Shown here: positions 52,632 to 60,640 of the stretch, piece after piece
How the letters are laid out: every line of letters starts with the position of its first letter
Position numbering within the stretch: the stretch's first letter is position 1
DNA from: Lachnospiraceae bacterium
Lineage (GTDB): Bacteria; Bacillota; Clostridia; Lachnospirales; Lachnospiraceae
Direction of reading: 5' to 3'
Length of the DNA: 64,000 nt
Assembly (NCBI GenBank): GCA_910574195.1
Contig: CAJTBF010000006.1
Span: 123,739 to 187,738, forward strand
Notes under the pieces: generated by a model
What the model was told of the DNA's origin: nothing
The model's database searches: none
Seen by the model: only the letters and a program-made list of their open reading frames with translations
Program-made: the position numbers and the translations under genes

Positions 52632-52856
52632 ATGAATTTTCCAATTCCCGATTTTGTACCCGTTCCAAGTGCGGAAATCATGCAGACTATTTCAATCGTA
52701 TCATTGATTGTTGGTATCTGCCTTGTGGGTGTGGGATTGCTTTTCCTGTTTCTGAACAAGAAAAAAGGGAAAGAAAAGAAAGCCATAGCCTTATGGGTTG
52801 TCATAGGCATTGGCGTGTTACTCATTGCAAATCACGGCATACAATTATTATTTTAG
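52632..52856 (+). CDS. Small two-span membrane protein
   Basis: 74 residues: VSLIVGICLVGVGLLFLFL and ALWVVIGIGVLLIANHGI flank a basic loop (NKKKGKEKK). Start behind AAGGGGGCG. Unrecognised; probably part of the transporter operon or its regulation. Confidence 0.7.
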   Translation: MNFPIPDFVPVPSAEIMQTISIVSLIVGICLVGVGLLFLFLNKKKGKEKKAIALWVVIGIGVLLIANHGIQLLF

Positions 52857-52865
52857 GAGGGCAAA

Positions 52866-53111
52866 ATGATTAAAGAAGTAAACAGGGCTTGCGAAAAGCT
52901 GAATGACACACTGGGAATATCCGTAGAGCTTCCCAACCCGAAAAAGAAAGCGTTAAAAACGGCAGCGGTATGTAACTTAGTTGTCGGCGCTGGTCTTGTG
53001 GCGGCAGGAATCCTTTTTCCGTCAAAATCTTGTGCGTTATTGGGCGGTATCAGCGTTATCAGCAGTGCTGTACTGAAAAAGGAAAGCAAGAATAAAACCC
53101 ATGAATCATAA
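52866..53111 (+). CDS. Small protein with two hydrophobic stretches
   Basis: 81 residues, soluble charged N-terminus, then TAAVCNLVVGAGLVAAGIL and ALLGGISVISSAVL. Start behind GGAGGGC. It overlaps the next gene by 11 bases. Unrecognised. Confidence 0.65.
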   Translation: MIKEVNRACEKLNDTLGISVELPNPKKKALKTAAVCNLVVGAGLVAAGILFPSKSCALLGGISVISSAVLKKESKNKTHES

Positions 53112-53304
53112 CGAGAGCGAGCAATTCAAATGGTTATTATGCCCTGTTTGCGGGAGCAAGACACGTATTAAAATGCGGTCAGATACAGAGCTTCGGAACT
53201 TCCCGCTGTTCTGTCCCAAATGTAAGCAGGAAATGATAATCCACGTAAAAGATTATAATGTATTAGTTATCAAAGAGCCAGACGCACAGACGCAGAGCCG
53301 GTAA
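53101..53304 (+). CDS. Cysteine-rich KTR domain protein
   Basis: 67 residues with a zinc-ribbon: WLLCPVCGSKTRIKMR and FCPKCKQEMI. This is the Cys_rich_KTR family seen in Tn916-like and related elements. The name comes from the SKTR run after the second cysteine. Function unknown. Confidence 0.8.
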   Translation: MNHNESEQFKWLLCPVCGSKTRIKMRSDTELRNFPLFCPKCKQEMIIHVKDYNVLVIKEPDAQTQSR

Positions 53305-53684
53305 CATTGAGCAAATACACTCATTGTTATCGGTTCATTTTTTTAATAAGCCGTTGCTCTTTTAACTCTTAAAGGTATAACATTTTTTGACTTGTAAACA
53401 ACAGCGGTTTAGATAGGAGCTGTTATGATACAAGTTATCTATAAATGTGAACTGACAGAAAATATATTACTGTCAAAAAAAGCATATTAGCTAGTTGGGA
53501 ACACCCTGACAGCAAATGCGAAATTTGTCATATTCTAACTGAATACCGTACCTTATGCGTCCGAATGGAATTTAACCATCCGGGCGCTTTTGTTTTCTTA
53601 GGAGGTGTACACGCTCCCCACTGCCGTTCCCCGCCCCACTCCGTTCAGAAACCTTTGCAAAAAATCTGAACGGAGGAAAGGAAG
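53305..53684. other. Intergenic region with possible leader peptide and hairpin
   Basis: A 21-residue frame with a GGAG site (53425-53490, MIQVIYKCELTENILLSKKA...) could be a leader peptide. Just before the next gene a 9-base stem CCGTTCAGA / TCTGAACGG (53641-53673) touches the ribosome site CGGAGGAAAGG. Otherwise nothing is recognised. Confidence 0.35.
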
Positions 53685-54080
53685 ATGGAAGTCACCATCA
53701 ATATAGACGGACAAGCCCTGTCCGTGGAGGTCACAGTCGAAGTATACGAGTATCTGGACAGAGCCGGCCACAAGGAAGAAAACCTTGCCCATGAGAAGCG
53801 GAGGCACTGGGACAGCCGGGAGTTTGACGAGTACATAGTCCTCACCGAAGGGCGCTCCTGCTACTACCAGACGCCGGAACAGTGGGTGTGCAGGAAAGAA
53901 ACCATGCTGGAGATTAAGGCCGCCCTTGCGCTCTGCACCGAGGCGCAGCGCCGCCGGTTTCTGCTCTACGCACTGGAGGGTTTGAGCTATACCGAGATTG
54001 CCGGGCTTTGCCGCTGCTCCAAAGCTGCCATACAGGACAGCATTGAGGCGGTACGGAAGAAAATCAAAAAATTTTTCTGA
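53685..54080 (+). CDS. Sigma-70 region 4-like regulator of the element
   Basis: 131 residues. N-terminal VTINIDGQALSVEVTVEVYEYL, then a C-terminal HTH: ALEGLSYTEIAGLCRCSKAA, as in sigma region 4. Small sigma-like proteins of this kind control transfer genes in Tn916-like and Tn4451-like elements. ATG follows GGAAAGGAAG. Confidence 0.78.
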   Translation: MEVTINIDGQALSVEVTVEVYEYLDRAGHKEENLAHEKRRHWDSREFDEYIVLTEGRSCYYQTPEQWVCRKETMLEIKAALALCTEAQRRRFLLYALEGLSYTEIAGLCRCSKAAIQDSIEAVRKKIKKFF

Positions 54081-54203
54081 TACAGACCCTACGATTGGCC
54101 GTTTTCGGGCTAACCAGTGAAGGGAACTTTTTCCCTATTACATTTCCGGGGAGGACAAGCAGGAAGCCGCTGCCTGTCCTCTCCGCATTTTAGGAGGTCA
54201 GCC

Positions 54204-54653
54204 ATGAAAACAATCAATCTAAGGTACTGTTATCCCTACTACACCGGGGACGTGTTTGTGGAGGTATCGGACGAAGTGGCCGAGGTCATGGTGAAGTCTG
54301 TCCGGGAGATGTACAACTATGACCGCCGGACACGCTACCACAAAGCATTTTACTCCTTAGACGCTTTTGACTGGACGGAGAAGTACGCACTGGAACACAG
54401 CCCGTCAGCGGAAGAAATTATCTTGATGAAAGAGGAACAGGCCGCCCATGAAAAGCTGCTTGCCATGCTGGACGAGGCGCTCTCCATTATCACTCCCATG
54501 CAGGCAAGACGTGTAAAGGGCTATTACATCAGGGGATTAGATTTTACCCGAATTGCCAAAGAGGAAGGCGTTGACAAAAGTGTGGTAAACCGTTCCGTAC
54601 ACCGTGGGCTGAAATATATGCGTGAGTTTTACAGCCGCCAGCAGATGAAATGA
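54204..54653 (+). CDS. Sigma-70-like protein, tandem paralogue 1
   Basis: 149 residues from ATG 54204 (AGGAGG upstream). Starts MKTINLRYCYPYYTGDVFVE, C-terminal HTH: GLDFTRIAKEEGVDKSVVNR. The same plan as the next gene (MQTINLKKYYYSLFATDTMI) shows an old tandem duplication, with clearly different recognition helices. Probably regulators or sigma factors of the element. Confidence 0.78.
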   Translation: MKTINLRYCYPYYTGDVFVEVSDEVAEVMVKSVREMYNYDRRTRYHKAFYSLDAFDWTEKYALEHSPSAEEIILMKEEQAAHEKLLAMLDEALSIITPMQARRVKGYYIRGLDFTRIAKEEGVDKSVVNRSVHRGLKYMREFYSRQQMK

Positions 54654-54663
54654 GGTGCGGTCT

Positions 54664-55131
54664 ATGCAGACAATCAACCTGAAAAAATATTATTACTCGC
54701 TTTTTGCCACGGACACAATGATTGAGGTATCGGACGAGGTGGCCGAGGCTCTGCTGCTTATGCGGAGGGAGGAAAACAACCGTACCCGCAAAATCTGGTA
54801 TCACAAGGCGTACTATTCCCTTGACTGTGAGGATGGGATTGAAAACTGTGCCTTTGATTTTACCGCCAAATCCCCGGAGGAGATTCTGCTGGAACAGGAG
54901 GAAGAACAGCTTTTCCTTACCACACTGGAACATCTGTCCGAAGCTATGAATAATCTGACGGATACACAGGCAAGGCGTATCCATGCCCGCTACATACTTG
55001 GAAAAAAGCTGATTGAGATTGCCGCAGAGGAAGGCGTGAGTGTATCCGTGGTACAGCAGACCGTTAAGAGCGGATTAAAGCGAATGCGGAACTATTTTGA
55101 GAAAAAGAAGTGGAGGGAATCAGTGAAATGA
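54664..55131 (+). CDS. Sigma-70-like protein, tandem paralogue 2
   Basis: 155 residues. VSDEVAEALLLMRREENN mirrors VSDEVAEVMVKSVREMYN of the upstream paralogue; HTH: GKKLIEIAAEEGVSVSVVQQ. GAGGTGCGG before the start. It overlaps the next gene by ATGA. Confidence 0.78.
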   Translation: MQTINLKKYYYSLFATDTMIEVSDEVAEALLLMRREENNRTRKIWYHKAYYSLDCEDGIENCAFDFTAKSPEEILLEQEEEQLFLTTLEHLSEAMNNLTDTQARRIHARYILGKKLIEIAAEEGVSVSVVQQTVKSGLKRMRNYFEKKKWRESVK

Positions 55132-55661
55132 ATTTTACCAAAAGCGAACTGGAAATGCTCTACCAGTATGCCGCACCAACGAAGGAAGAAACCCTTGCCG
55201 GGCTGAAAGAGATTGTGCCGGTTCTGGAACGGAAGGACGATCTACTCTCAAAAGTGATTGTCGAGAATACCATACAGAAACTGGAAAAACTGGCAGAGCC
55301 GGAGTGCAGCCGGTTTATTGCGGATAACCAGGCCGCCTTTATCGAAAAGCGGGATAATTCTATCCGCCAGAGGCTTGCCGCCGCCAAAGCCGGGAAAGGG
55401 GAGCCGGTTCTGCAGGGGCATGACCTGGCAGGCATGGAACGGTTCCTGCCGGAAACAAGGCACATGGTAACGGTGGATATTCTGAACAGTGACAGCCCGG
55501 TGGGATTCCCCGGAGAGCGATACCGCTTTTTCCTCTCTGATGAGGGCTACAAAAACGCCAGAGCCAGTGAGAAGCGGGGAGAAATCAGAATCAGGAACCA
55601 TGCCGCTGTCATGGCCGGGAAACTCTACCTGGATAAGAAACCGCCGGCGCAGGAACGGTGA
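55128..55661 (+). CDS. Transposon-transfer assisting (TTRAP-like) protein
   Basis: 177 residues. The N-terminus FTKSELEMLYQYAAPTKEET and the helical part to about residue 60 resemble the small TTRAP family of conjugative transposons; the remaining ~110 residues (DLAGMERFLPETRHMVTVDI) are extra and not recognised. It is the last gene of the sigma-like operon. Confidence 0.55.
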   Translation: MNFTKSELEMLYQYAAPTKEETLAGLKEIVPVLERKDDLLSKVIVENTIQKLEKLAEPECSRFIADNQAAFIEKRDNSIRQRLAAAKAGKGEPVLQGHDLAGMERFLPETRHMVTVDILNSDSPVGFPGERYRFFLSDEGYKNARASEKRGEIRIRNHAAVMAGKLYLDKKPPAQER

Positions 55662-55708
55662 AGGCAATAAAAAAAGAGGCTCTGCAAATCCAAATCTGCA
55701 TTGCCCCT

Positions 55709-55921
55709 TTAGTCCGTATCTTCGTCTGGTACATACTCCATGATGTCCTCAATACGGCAGTTTAGAATCCGGCACAGGTTGTTGAGAATCATGGTTTTGA
55801 CAACCATGTTTTTCCGCAGCCGATGAAGCTGTGCTTTATCTATGCCGAAATCCTTGATTAGTCTGTACTGGCTAATCTCCCGCTCTTTGAGGGTAGACCA
55901 GAGCCGGTCATATTTAATCAT
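55709..55921 (-). CDS. XRE-family HTH regulator (YozG-like)
   Basis: 70 residues from ATG 55921, behind AAGGGGGC. MIKYDRLWSTLKEREISQYR starts the HTH, with DKAQLHRLRKNMVV as recognition region and NLCRILNCRIEDIMEY closing it, the common short Cro/CI type. It is the only gene on the minus strand within element 2 and may control the divergent mobilisation genes. Confidence 0.85.
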   Translation of the reverse strand: MIKYDRLWSTLKEREISQYRLIKDFGIDKAQLHRLRKNMVVKTMILNNLCRILNCRIEDIMEYVPDEDTD

Positions 55922-56101
55922 GCTGTCAGCCCCCTTCCCTTGTATTTTAACTGTCAGCAAGCCTTAATCATATGGTGCGTGTATGCTCCCTTTTTATGCT
56001 GAATTGGAATATAAAAAACGATTATCAGAGAATACAGACAACAAGGAGGGGAACAAAATCAATTCATGTAATGACTGTAACAACCAAATTTTTCATTACA
56101 C

Positions 56102-56132
56102 GAGGCAACCGCAAACGGTTGTCTTTTTTTTG
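56102..56132 (+). terminator. Terminator-like hairpin before DUF3847 gene
   Basis: GGCAACCG / CGGTTGTC with a CAAA loop and eight T, only 25 bases before the next start codon. It may act as an attenuator. A 32-residue frame runs through it (ATG 56071) and could be a leader peptide. Confidence 0.6.
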
Positions 56133-56156
56133 CCGCCCGAAAGGAGGTGATTACAA

Positions 56157-56444
56157 ATGCCAGATATAGACAAGCTGAAAAGCCAGCAGGAAAAAGTAAA
56201 GACGGAAATCCGCCAGTTAGAGAACCGCCAGAAGATTCTCCTGAACCGGAAAACAGACGCAGAGCGGAAGGCCAGGACACGCCGCCTGATTGAGCATGGC
56301 GCGGTTCTGGAAAGTATATTCCCTGCCGTTACCGCTATGACCGGCGAGGAAGTCAAAGCATTTTTATCCGCCATTTCCTGCCTGCCGGAAGTCATGCGGT
56401 TGCTGAAAAACGCGCCTGAAAGCCAAGGCACACAACAATCTTAA
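56157..56444 (+). CDS. DUF3847 protein of mobilisable elements
   Basis: 95 residues: a coiled coil (KLKSQQEKVKTEIRQLENRQ) with basic RKARTRRLIEHGAVLES. DUF3847 proteins are found just upstream of MobA/MobL relaxases and may be accessory DNA-binding factors at oriT. AAAGGAGG before the start. Confidence 0.75.
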   Translation: MPDIDKLKSQQEKVKTEIRQLENRQKILLNRKTDAERKARTRRLIEHGAVLESIFPAVTAMTGEEVKAFLSAISCLPEVMRLLKNAPESQGTQQS

Positions 56445-56453
56445 ATATCCAAC

Positions 56454-56500
56454 GGCGCACTTATACACCGTTCCGGTGTGTGCGCCCTGCCGGGGGCGTG
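56454..56500 (+). other. Putative origin of transfer (oriT), MobQ type
   Basis: A two-part inverted repeat GGCGCAC-TTAT-ACACC / GGTGT-GTGCGCC (56454-56486) is followed by CTGCCGGG. The GTGCGCCCTG at 56480-56489 matches the nick region core known for RSF1010-type MobQ origins (GTGCGCCCT). The MobA/MobL gene starts 130 bases downstream. Confidence 0.6.
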
Positions 56501-56630
56501 GCGTCCTCTGGACGCAATGGGGAGCTACACTCCCCAAACCCCTTGTATGTTCCGCCGGAAAGGACACCCGCTCTGCGTCTGCCCTTTTCAGCGAAGCCGA
56601 TATATCCCACCCGAAAGGAGGCGAACCGCC

Positions 56631-58073
56631 ATAGCCATCTTCCATATGCCCGTCCAGATTATCAAGCGCAGCAAGGCCAAGTCTGCCGTAGGCGCTGCCG
56701 CTTACCGGAGCGGAACCAAAATGACCAACGAATGGGACGGGCTTACCCATGATTACACCAGAAAGAGGGGCGTTGTCCATTCCGAGATTATCCTGCTGCC
56801 CCATGCCCCGCCGGAGTTCCAAGACCGCAATACTCTCTGGAACAGTGTGGAGATGGTTGAAAAGACCAGTGACGCACAGCTTGCCCGTGAGATAGAGATT
56901 TCCCTGCCGGTAGAACTGAACCGGGAGGAACAGCTGCGGCTTGCCCGCTCCTTCATCAGCGATACCTTTGTCGCCGCCGGTATGTGTGCGGATTTCTCTA
57001 TCCATGACAAGAAAGACGGAAATCCCCACTTCCATGTCATGCTCACCATCCGACCGCTAAAGGAGGACGGGCAGTGGGGAGCGAAATGCCGGAAGGTCTA
57101 CGAACTGGACGAAAGCGGCCAGCGAATCCCCAACGGCAAAGGCGGCTGGAAGAACCACCGGGAGGACACCACCGACTGGAACGACAAGGGAAATGTAGAG
57201 AAGTGGAGGTCTGCCTGGGCTGCCTACGCCAACAGAGCATTGGAGGCTGCGGGCAGGCCGGAACGGATTGACCACCGCTCCTACGAGCGTCAGGGCATTG
57301 ACAAGATACCTTCCATTCATCTGGGAGTTGCCGCCAGCCAGATGGAGCGGAAAGGCATTGACACAGAGAAGGGAAATATCAACCGCCAGATTGCCGCCGA
57401 CAATAAGCTGCTGAAGGAAATCAAGGCACGGATTACCCGGCTCTACAAATGGACAAAGGAGCAGGCGGGGAAACTGGAAGGAAAAGACAGTATCATGGCG
57501 CAGCTTTACGAGGCGCAGATGCCAACAGGAAAACCCGGCTCCCGGTATGGGAAGATAAGGAACCTGAAAGATAGCGCCGCCCTGTTCAATTTCCTGAACG
57601 GCAACAACATCACTTCCATGGAGCAGCTTTATGAAAAAGTGGCCGCCATGAACAAAGATTACTATTCCATGCGTGGGAAGATTGTCACCGCCGAGCGGCG
57701 TATCAAAGTGCTGGACGAACATCTCTCCATGTGGGAGAAATACGAGAGGAACAAAGGAACCCGCCGCCAGTTTGACAAGATGAAGCCGGGGAGGAAAAAG
57801 GAACAGTTTGAGCAGAAGCACGGTGCGGAACTGGCATTATATGAGGCCGCTGTCCGGTATCTGGAAAAGCTGAAAGCCAACGGCGAAGAAATCACCCCGA
57901 AGAAATGGCAGGCCGAGGCCGACCGCCTGAAAGCGGAGAAATCGGTGCAGTACCAGAAAATGAAAGCCATGCGGGAGGACATCAAGGCGGTGGAGAACCT
58001 GAAAAAGACAGCGGAACAGTTGGCCAGGACGGAAAATGAACCAGCCAGAAAGAAGGAGGAACAGGAATTATGA
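56631..58073 (+). CDS. mobA: MobA/MobL relaxase (MobQ family)
   Basis: 480 residues. The relaxase core shows MPVQIIKRSKAKSAVGAAAY near the start with its Tyr, the acid SEIILLPHAPPEF and the metal histidines in GNPHFHVMLTIRPL, followed by long helical C-terminal parts. It would nick at oriT and lead the strand. The start is odd: the family begins MAIFH, here IAIFH with ATA at 56631, placed 9 bases after AAAGGAGG, while ATG 56646 is 24 bases away. I favour initiation at ATA. Overlaps the next small gene by ATGA. Confidence 0.88.
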   Translation: MAIFHMPVQIIKRSKAKSAVGAAAYRSGTKMTNEWDGLTHDYTRKRGVVHSEIILLPHAPPEFQDRNTLWNSVEMVEKTSDAQLAREIEISLPVELNREEQLRLARSFISDTFVAAGMCADFSIHDKKDGNPHFHVMLTIRPLKEDGQWGAKCRKVYELDESGQRIPNGKGGWKNHREDTTDWNDKGNVEKWRSAWAAYANRALEAAGRPERIDHRSYERQGIDKIPSIHLGVAASQMERKGIDTEKGNINRQIAADNKLLKEIKARITRLYKWTKEQAGKLEGKDSIMAQLYEAQMPTGKPGSRYGKIRNLKDSAALFNFLNGNNITSMEQLYEKVAAMNKDYYSMRGKIVTAERRIKVLDEHLSMWEKYERNKGTRRQFDKMKPGRKKEQFEQKHGAELALYEAAVRYLEKLKANGEEITPKKWQAEADRLKAEKSVQYQKMKAMREDIKAVENLKKTAEQLARTENEPARKKEEQEL

Positions 58074-58240
58074 CACAGCAGTTTATCACCATGACAATCA
58101 CCATCACCGTAAAGATACCCGTGCCGCCCACGCCGCCAGCGCCTACAGGGGCGAAAGCGCCGGAGCCGGTTTTCCTTTTCAGGGAAGGGCAGCCGCCTTT
58201 GTGCCGCTGCAAGGTGAGATATGGGAAACAGGCGGCATGA
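58070..58240 (+). CDS. Small proline-rich protein between mobA and VLP gene
   Basis: 56 residues (MTQQFITMTITITVKIPVPP, then TPPAP...REGQPPLCRC), coupled to mobA by ATGA and overlapping the next gene by 20 bases. AAGGAGG precedes it. Unrecognised, but its place and ribosome site make translation likely. Confidence 0.55.
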   Translation: MTQQFITMTITITVKIPVPPTPPAPTGAKAPEPVFLFREGQPPLCRCKVRYGKQAA

Positions 58241-58619
58241 GCGAATCCCGGCCATGGACTATCGGCAGTACCGCAGGGCGAGGCGGCTGGTGCATGAGTG
58301 CTGCAACTACGACAACGGCCAGTGCATGGCGCTTGACGAGGGGGACGGGTGCGTCTGTGTCCAAAGCATTTCCCACTCCCTGCTCTGCCGCTGGTTCCGT
58401 GCGGCGGTGCTTCCCTTAGACCACCAGCTGGAAACGGCCCTTTACCACCGGATGGAAAGCAGGCGGTGCAGCGAGTGCGGCGCTCTTTTCCTGCCTGGCT
58501 CCAACCGGGCGAAATACTGTAAGGATTGTGCCGCCGGGGTGCGCCGGAGGAAGGAGGCAGAACGACAGCGGAAAAGATACCATGATTCTACGCATTTAGG
58601 AGCGGAAAAAGCCTTGTAA
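58221..58619 (+). CDS. Cysteine-rich VLP domain protein
   Basis: 132 residues. CCNYDNGQCMALDEGDGCVC, then CRWFRAAVLPLD and a C-terminal zinc ribbon CSECGALFLPGSN/CKDC. This is the Cys_rich_VLP family that accompanies mobilisation modules of Clostridia. The start could also be the internal ATG 58254. Function unknown. Confidence 0.8.
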   Translation: MGNRRHERIPAMDYRQYRRARRLVHECCNYDNGQCMALDEGDGCVCVQSISHSLLCRWFRAAVLPLDHQLETALYHRMESRRCSECGALFLPGSNRAKYCKDCAAGVRRRKEAERQRKRYHDSTHLGAEKAL

Positions 58620-58742
58620 ATCAAGCACTTTCGGAGCGTGTCGGAGGGGAGGCAATACTTTTTATCACTGACACTCCCAAAGCCCCTTTAAAATGCGTAC
58701 AGAGACCCCAAAAGGCCATTCTGAACCAAAGGAGCAACTTTA

Positions 58743-59495
58743 ATGACAGAGAACCGACGATTTTATTACCTTAAGCTAAAAGAGAATTTTTATAACAGCG
58801 AAACCATGGTCATCCTGGAGAGTATGCAGGACGGCCTTCTGTACTCCAATCTCCTGCTCAAGATGTATTTAATGTCGCTGAAAAGCAACGGCGTACTCCT
58901 ACTGAATGATTACCTGCCCCATACCGCGCAGACCATAGCCACCTTTACCCGGCATCAGGCAGGCACGGTGGAGCGGGCTTTGAAAATATTCCAGCAGTTC
59001 GGCCTTGTGGAGATACTGACGGACGGAGCCTATTACATGAGCGACATCCAGCTGCTGATTGGCCAGTCGTCCAGCGAGGGGGAGCGGAAGAAAAGGGAGC
59101 GCATGAGGCTGAAACGCCAGAACCTGCTCCCGTCCGGGGAAACGGACATTTGTCCGTCCAATGGCCGGGTGGACAAATGTCCGCCTATATTAGAGTATAG
59201 AGATAAAGAGATTAGAGATAAGAGTATAGAGAATAGAGAGGGGGATAAGACACACGCCTATGGGAGATACCGGAATGTGTTACTATCTTCTGCAGAACTG
59301 GCAGAACTCCAGACAGAACTTCCCTCTCTTTGGGAACAGTATATTGAGCAGCTGTCCGAGTACATGGAATCCAGCGGAAAAGGATATAAAAACCATGCCG
59401 CCACAATCCGGCGCTGGGCGAACGCCGACAAAAAGAAAGCGGAACCGCCTGCCCGGAACCGGGATTACAGCGTGGAGGAAGGAGAAACCATATGA
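58743..59495 (+). CDS. Phage-type replisome organiser protein
   Basis: 250 residues. The N-terminal winged-helix part RRFYYLKLKENFYNSETMVI ... TFTRHQAGTVERALKIFQQF matches replisome organiser N-terminal domains, while the C-terminal part is DnaD-like (YEQLSEYMESSGKGYKNHAA-like helix). It should recruit the helicase loader coded next. AAAGGAGC precedes ATG. Overlaps the loader gene by ATGA. Confidence 0.83.
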   Translation: MTENRRFYYLKLKENFYNSETMVILESMQDGLLYSNLLLKMYLMSLKSNGVLLLNDYLPHTAQTIATFTRHQAGTVERALKIFQQFGLVEILTDGAYYMSDIQLLIGQSSSEGERKKRERMRLKRQNLLPSGETDICPSNGRVDKCPPILEYRDKEIRDKSIENREGDKTHAYGRYRNVLLSSAELAELQTELPSLWEQYIEQLSEYMESSGKGYKNHAATIRRWANADKKKAEPPARNRDYSVEEGETI

Positions 59496-60349
59496 TAGAG
59501 ATTACCGCGGAAGTCCGGGCGGCCATAGACAGAGCTGCCAGGGATATGGAGCTTGCCGGGGACGAATACATAGAACCGGCTGACGGGCTTATCCACTGTA
59601 AGAAATGCCGTGGCAGTCGTCAGACCGTTGTGCCCAGGTTCGGAGGCTCCGGCTATTTCATGCCCCGCTGCCTCTGTTCCTGCCAGCAAAAGGCGCAGGA
59701 GGAACGGAAAGCCATGGAGGAACAGAAGGAACGCATGGAGCGTATCAAATGCCGGAAGGCACAGGGGCTTCAGGACAGATACCTTTATGATTACACTTTC
59801 GCCAATGATAACGGCCAGAATCCCGTTATGGAGAAAGCCTGCGCTTATGTGGAGCATTGGAAGGAGGCATACCGGGACAATACCGGCCTTCTGCTCTTTG
59901 GTGATGTGGGAACCGGGAAATCCTTTTTTGCCGGCTGTATCGCCAATGCCCTGCTTGACCGTGACGTGCCGGTTCTGATGACGAATTTTCCGTCTATCCT
60001 GAACCGGCTGACTGGCGTGTTTGCCGAGGAAAGGGCGGCCTTTATCGCCAGTCTGGACGATTACAGCCTGCTTGTCATTGACGATTTAGGAGTGGAGCGC
60101 AGTACCGAGTATGCCATGGAGCAGATGTTCACCGTCATTGACAGCCGATATCGGAGTAAGAAGCCGTTGATTGTCACAACCAACCTGAAACTGGAAGAAA
60201 TCAAGAACCCGCCAGACATTGCCCACGCAAGAATTTATGACCGCATACTGGAACGGTGTGCGCCGATTCTTTTTTCCGGTAAAAATTTCCGGGAGGAAGG
60301 AGCCAGAGCGACCAAAGCGGCGGCGAAAGAGATTGTGAGTAAGGGATAA
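59492..60349 (+). CDS. DnaC-like helicase loader ATPase
   Basis: 285 residues. A CxxC zinc part near the N-terminus (CKKCRGSRQT ... CLCSC), then AAA+ ATPase: Walker A LLFGDVGTGKSFFAG at about 135-149, Walker B LLVIDDLGVERST, sensor IVTTNLKLEEI. Loads the replicative helicase. With the replisome organiser it lets the excised circle replicate. Confidence 0.9.
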   Translation: MIEITAEVRAAIDRAARDMELAGDEYIEPADGLIHCKKCRGSRQTVVPRFGGSGYFMPRCLCSCQQKAQEERKAMEEQKERMERIKCRKAQGLQDRYLYDYTFANDNGQNPVMEKACAYVEHWKEAYRDNTGLLLFGDVGTGKSFFAGCIANALLDRDVPVLMTNFPSILNRLTGVFAEERAAFIASLDDYSLLVIDDLGVERSTEYAMEQMFTVIDSRYRSKKPLIVTTNLKLEEIKNPPDIAHARIYDRILERCAPILFSGKNFREEGARATKAAAKEIVSKG

Positions 60350-60379
60350 CAAAACCTGATTGTATGTAAAGGAGAATTT

Positions 60380-60562
60380 ATGGGCAGCGAGAAAATCACA
60401 AAGAATATTACCACCACGCCACCAGCTAAGGACGCTCCCGCACTGGTGAAAAAGATTGGCCGGACTACCTACATTGTGAGGATTCATTTCAGCAAGACCA
60501 GCAAGGAAACCATGAGCGACAAAATCAAGCGTATGCTGAAAAATGAGATACAGCAGATGTGA
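60380..60562 (+). CDS. tnpW: TnpW family transposon protein (element 2)
   Basis: 60 residues: LVKKIGRTTYIVRIHFS and MSDKIKRMLKNEI, the TnpW pattern, also at 43583. It marks the usual right side of Tn4451-like elements. Confidence 0.82.
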   Translation: MGSEKITKNITTTPPAKDAPALVKKIGRTTYIVRIHFSKTSKETMSDKIKRMLKNEIQQM

Positions 60563-60582
60563 AAAAACGATAACGGAAACAG

Positions 60583-60613
60583 GCCGGGATTCAGAAATGC
60601 GCTGGCTCCCGGC
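60583..60613 (+). terminator. Hairpin after TnpW
   Basis: GCCGGGA / TCCCGGC with a 17-base loop; no T run, so a weak terminator. Confidence 0.4.
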
Positions 60614-60640
60614 TTGTAAAATCAGGAGGTTTATGGTAGT

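Larger units (their letters stand above)
48287..60620 (+). mobile_element. Tn4451-like mobilisable element (element 2), right end not located
   Basis: Starts inside virD4. Order: serine recombinase, TetR/ABC cargo, sigma-like proteins, TTRAP-like protein, DUF3847, oriT, MobA/MobL, Cys-rich VLP, replisome organiser, DnaC-like, TnpW. Recombinase at the left end and TnpW at the right matches the Tn4451 plan. The missing half of virD4 does not reappear before 64000, so the true right end may lie outside the window. Confidence 0.6.

Noticed and set aside
53387..53415. Promoter TTGACT-17-TAGATA before the small leader frame
   Set aside because: The start of transcription would fall after the ribosome site of the frame at 53425, so promoter and frame cannot both be right; kept only as a comment.
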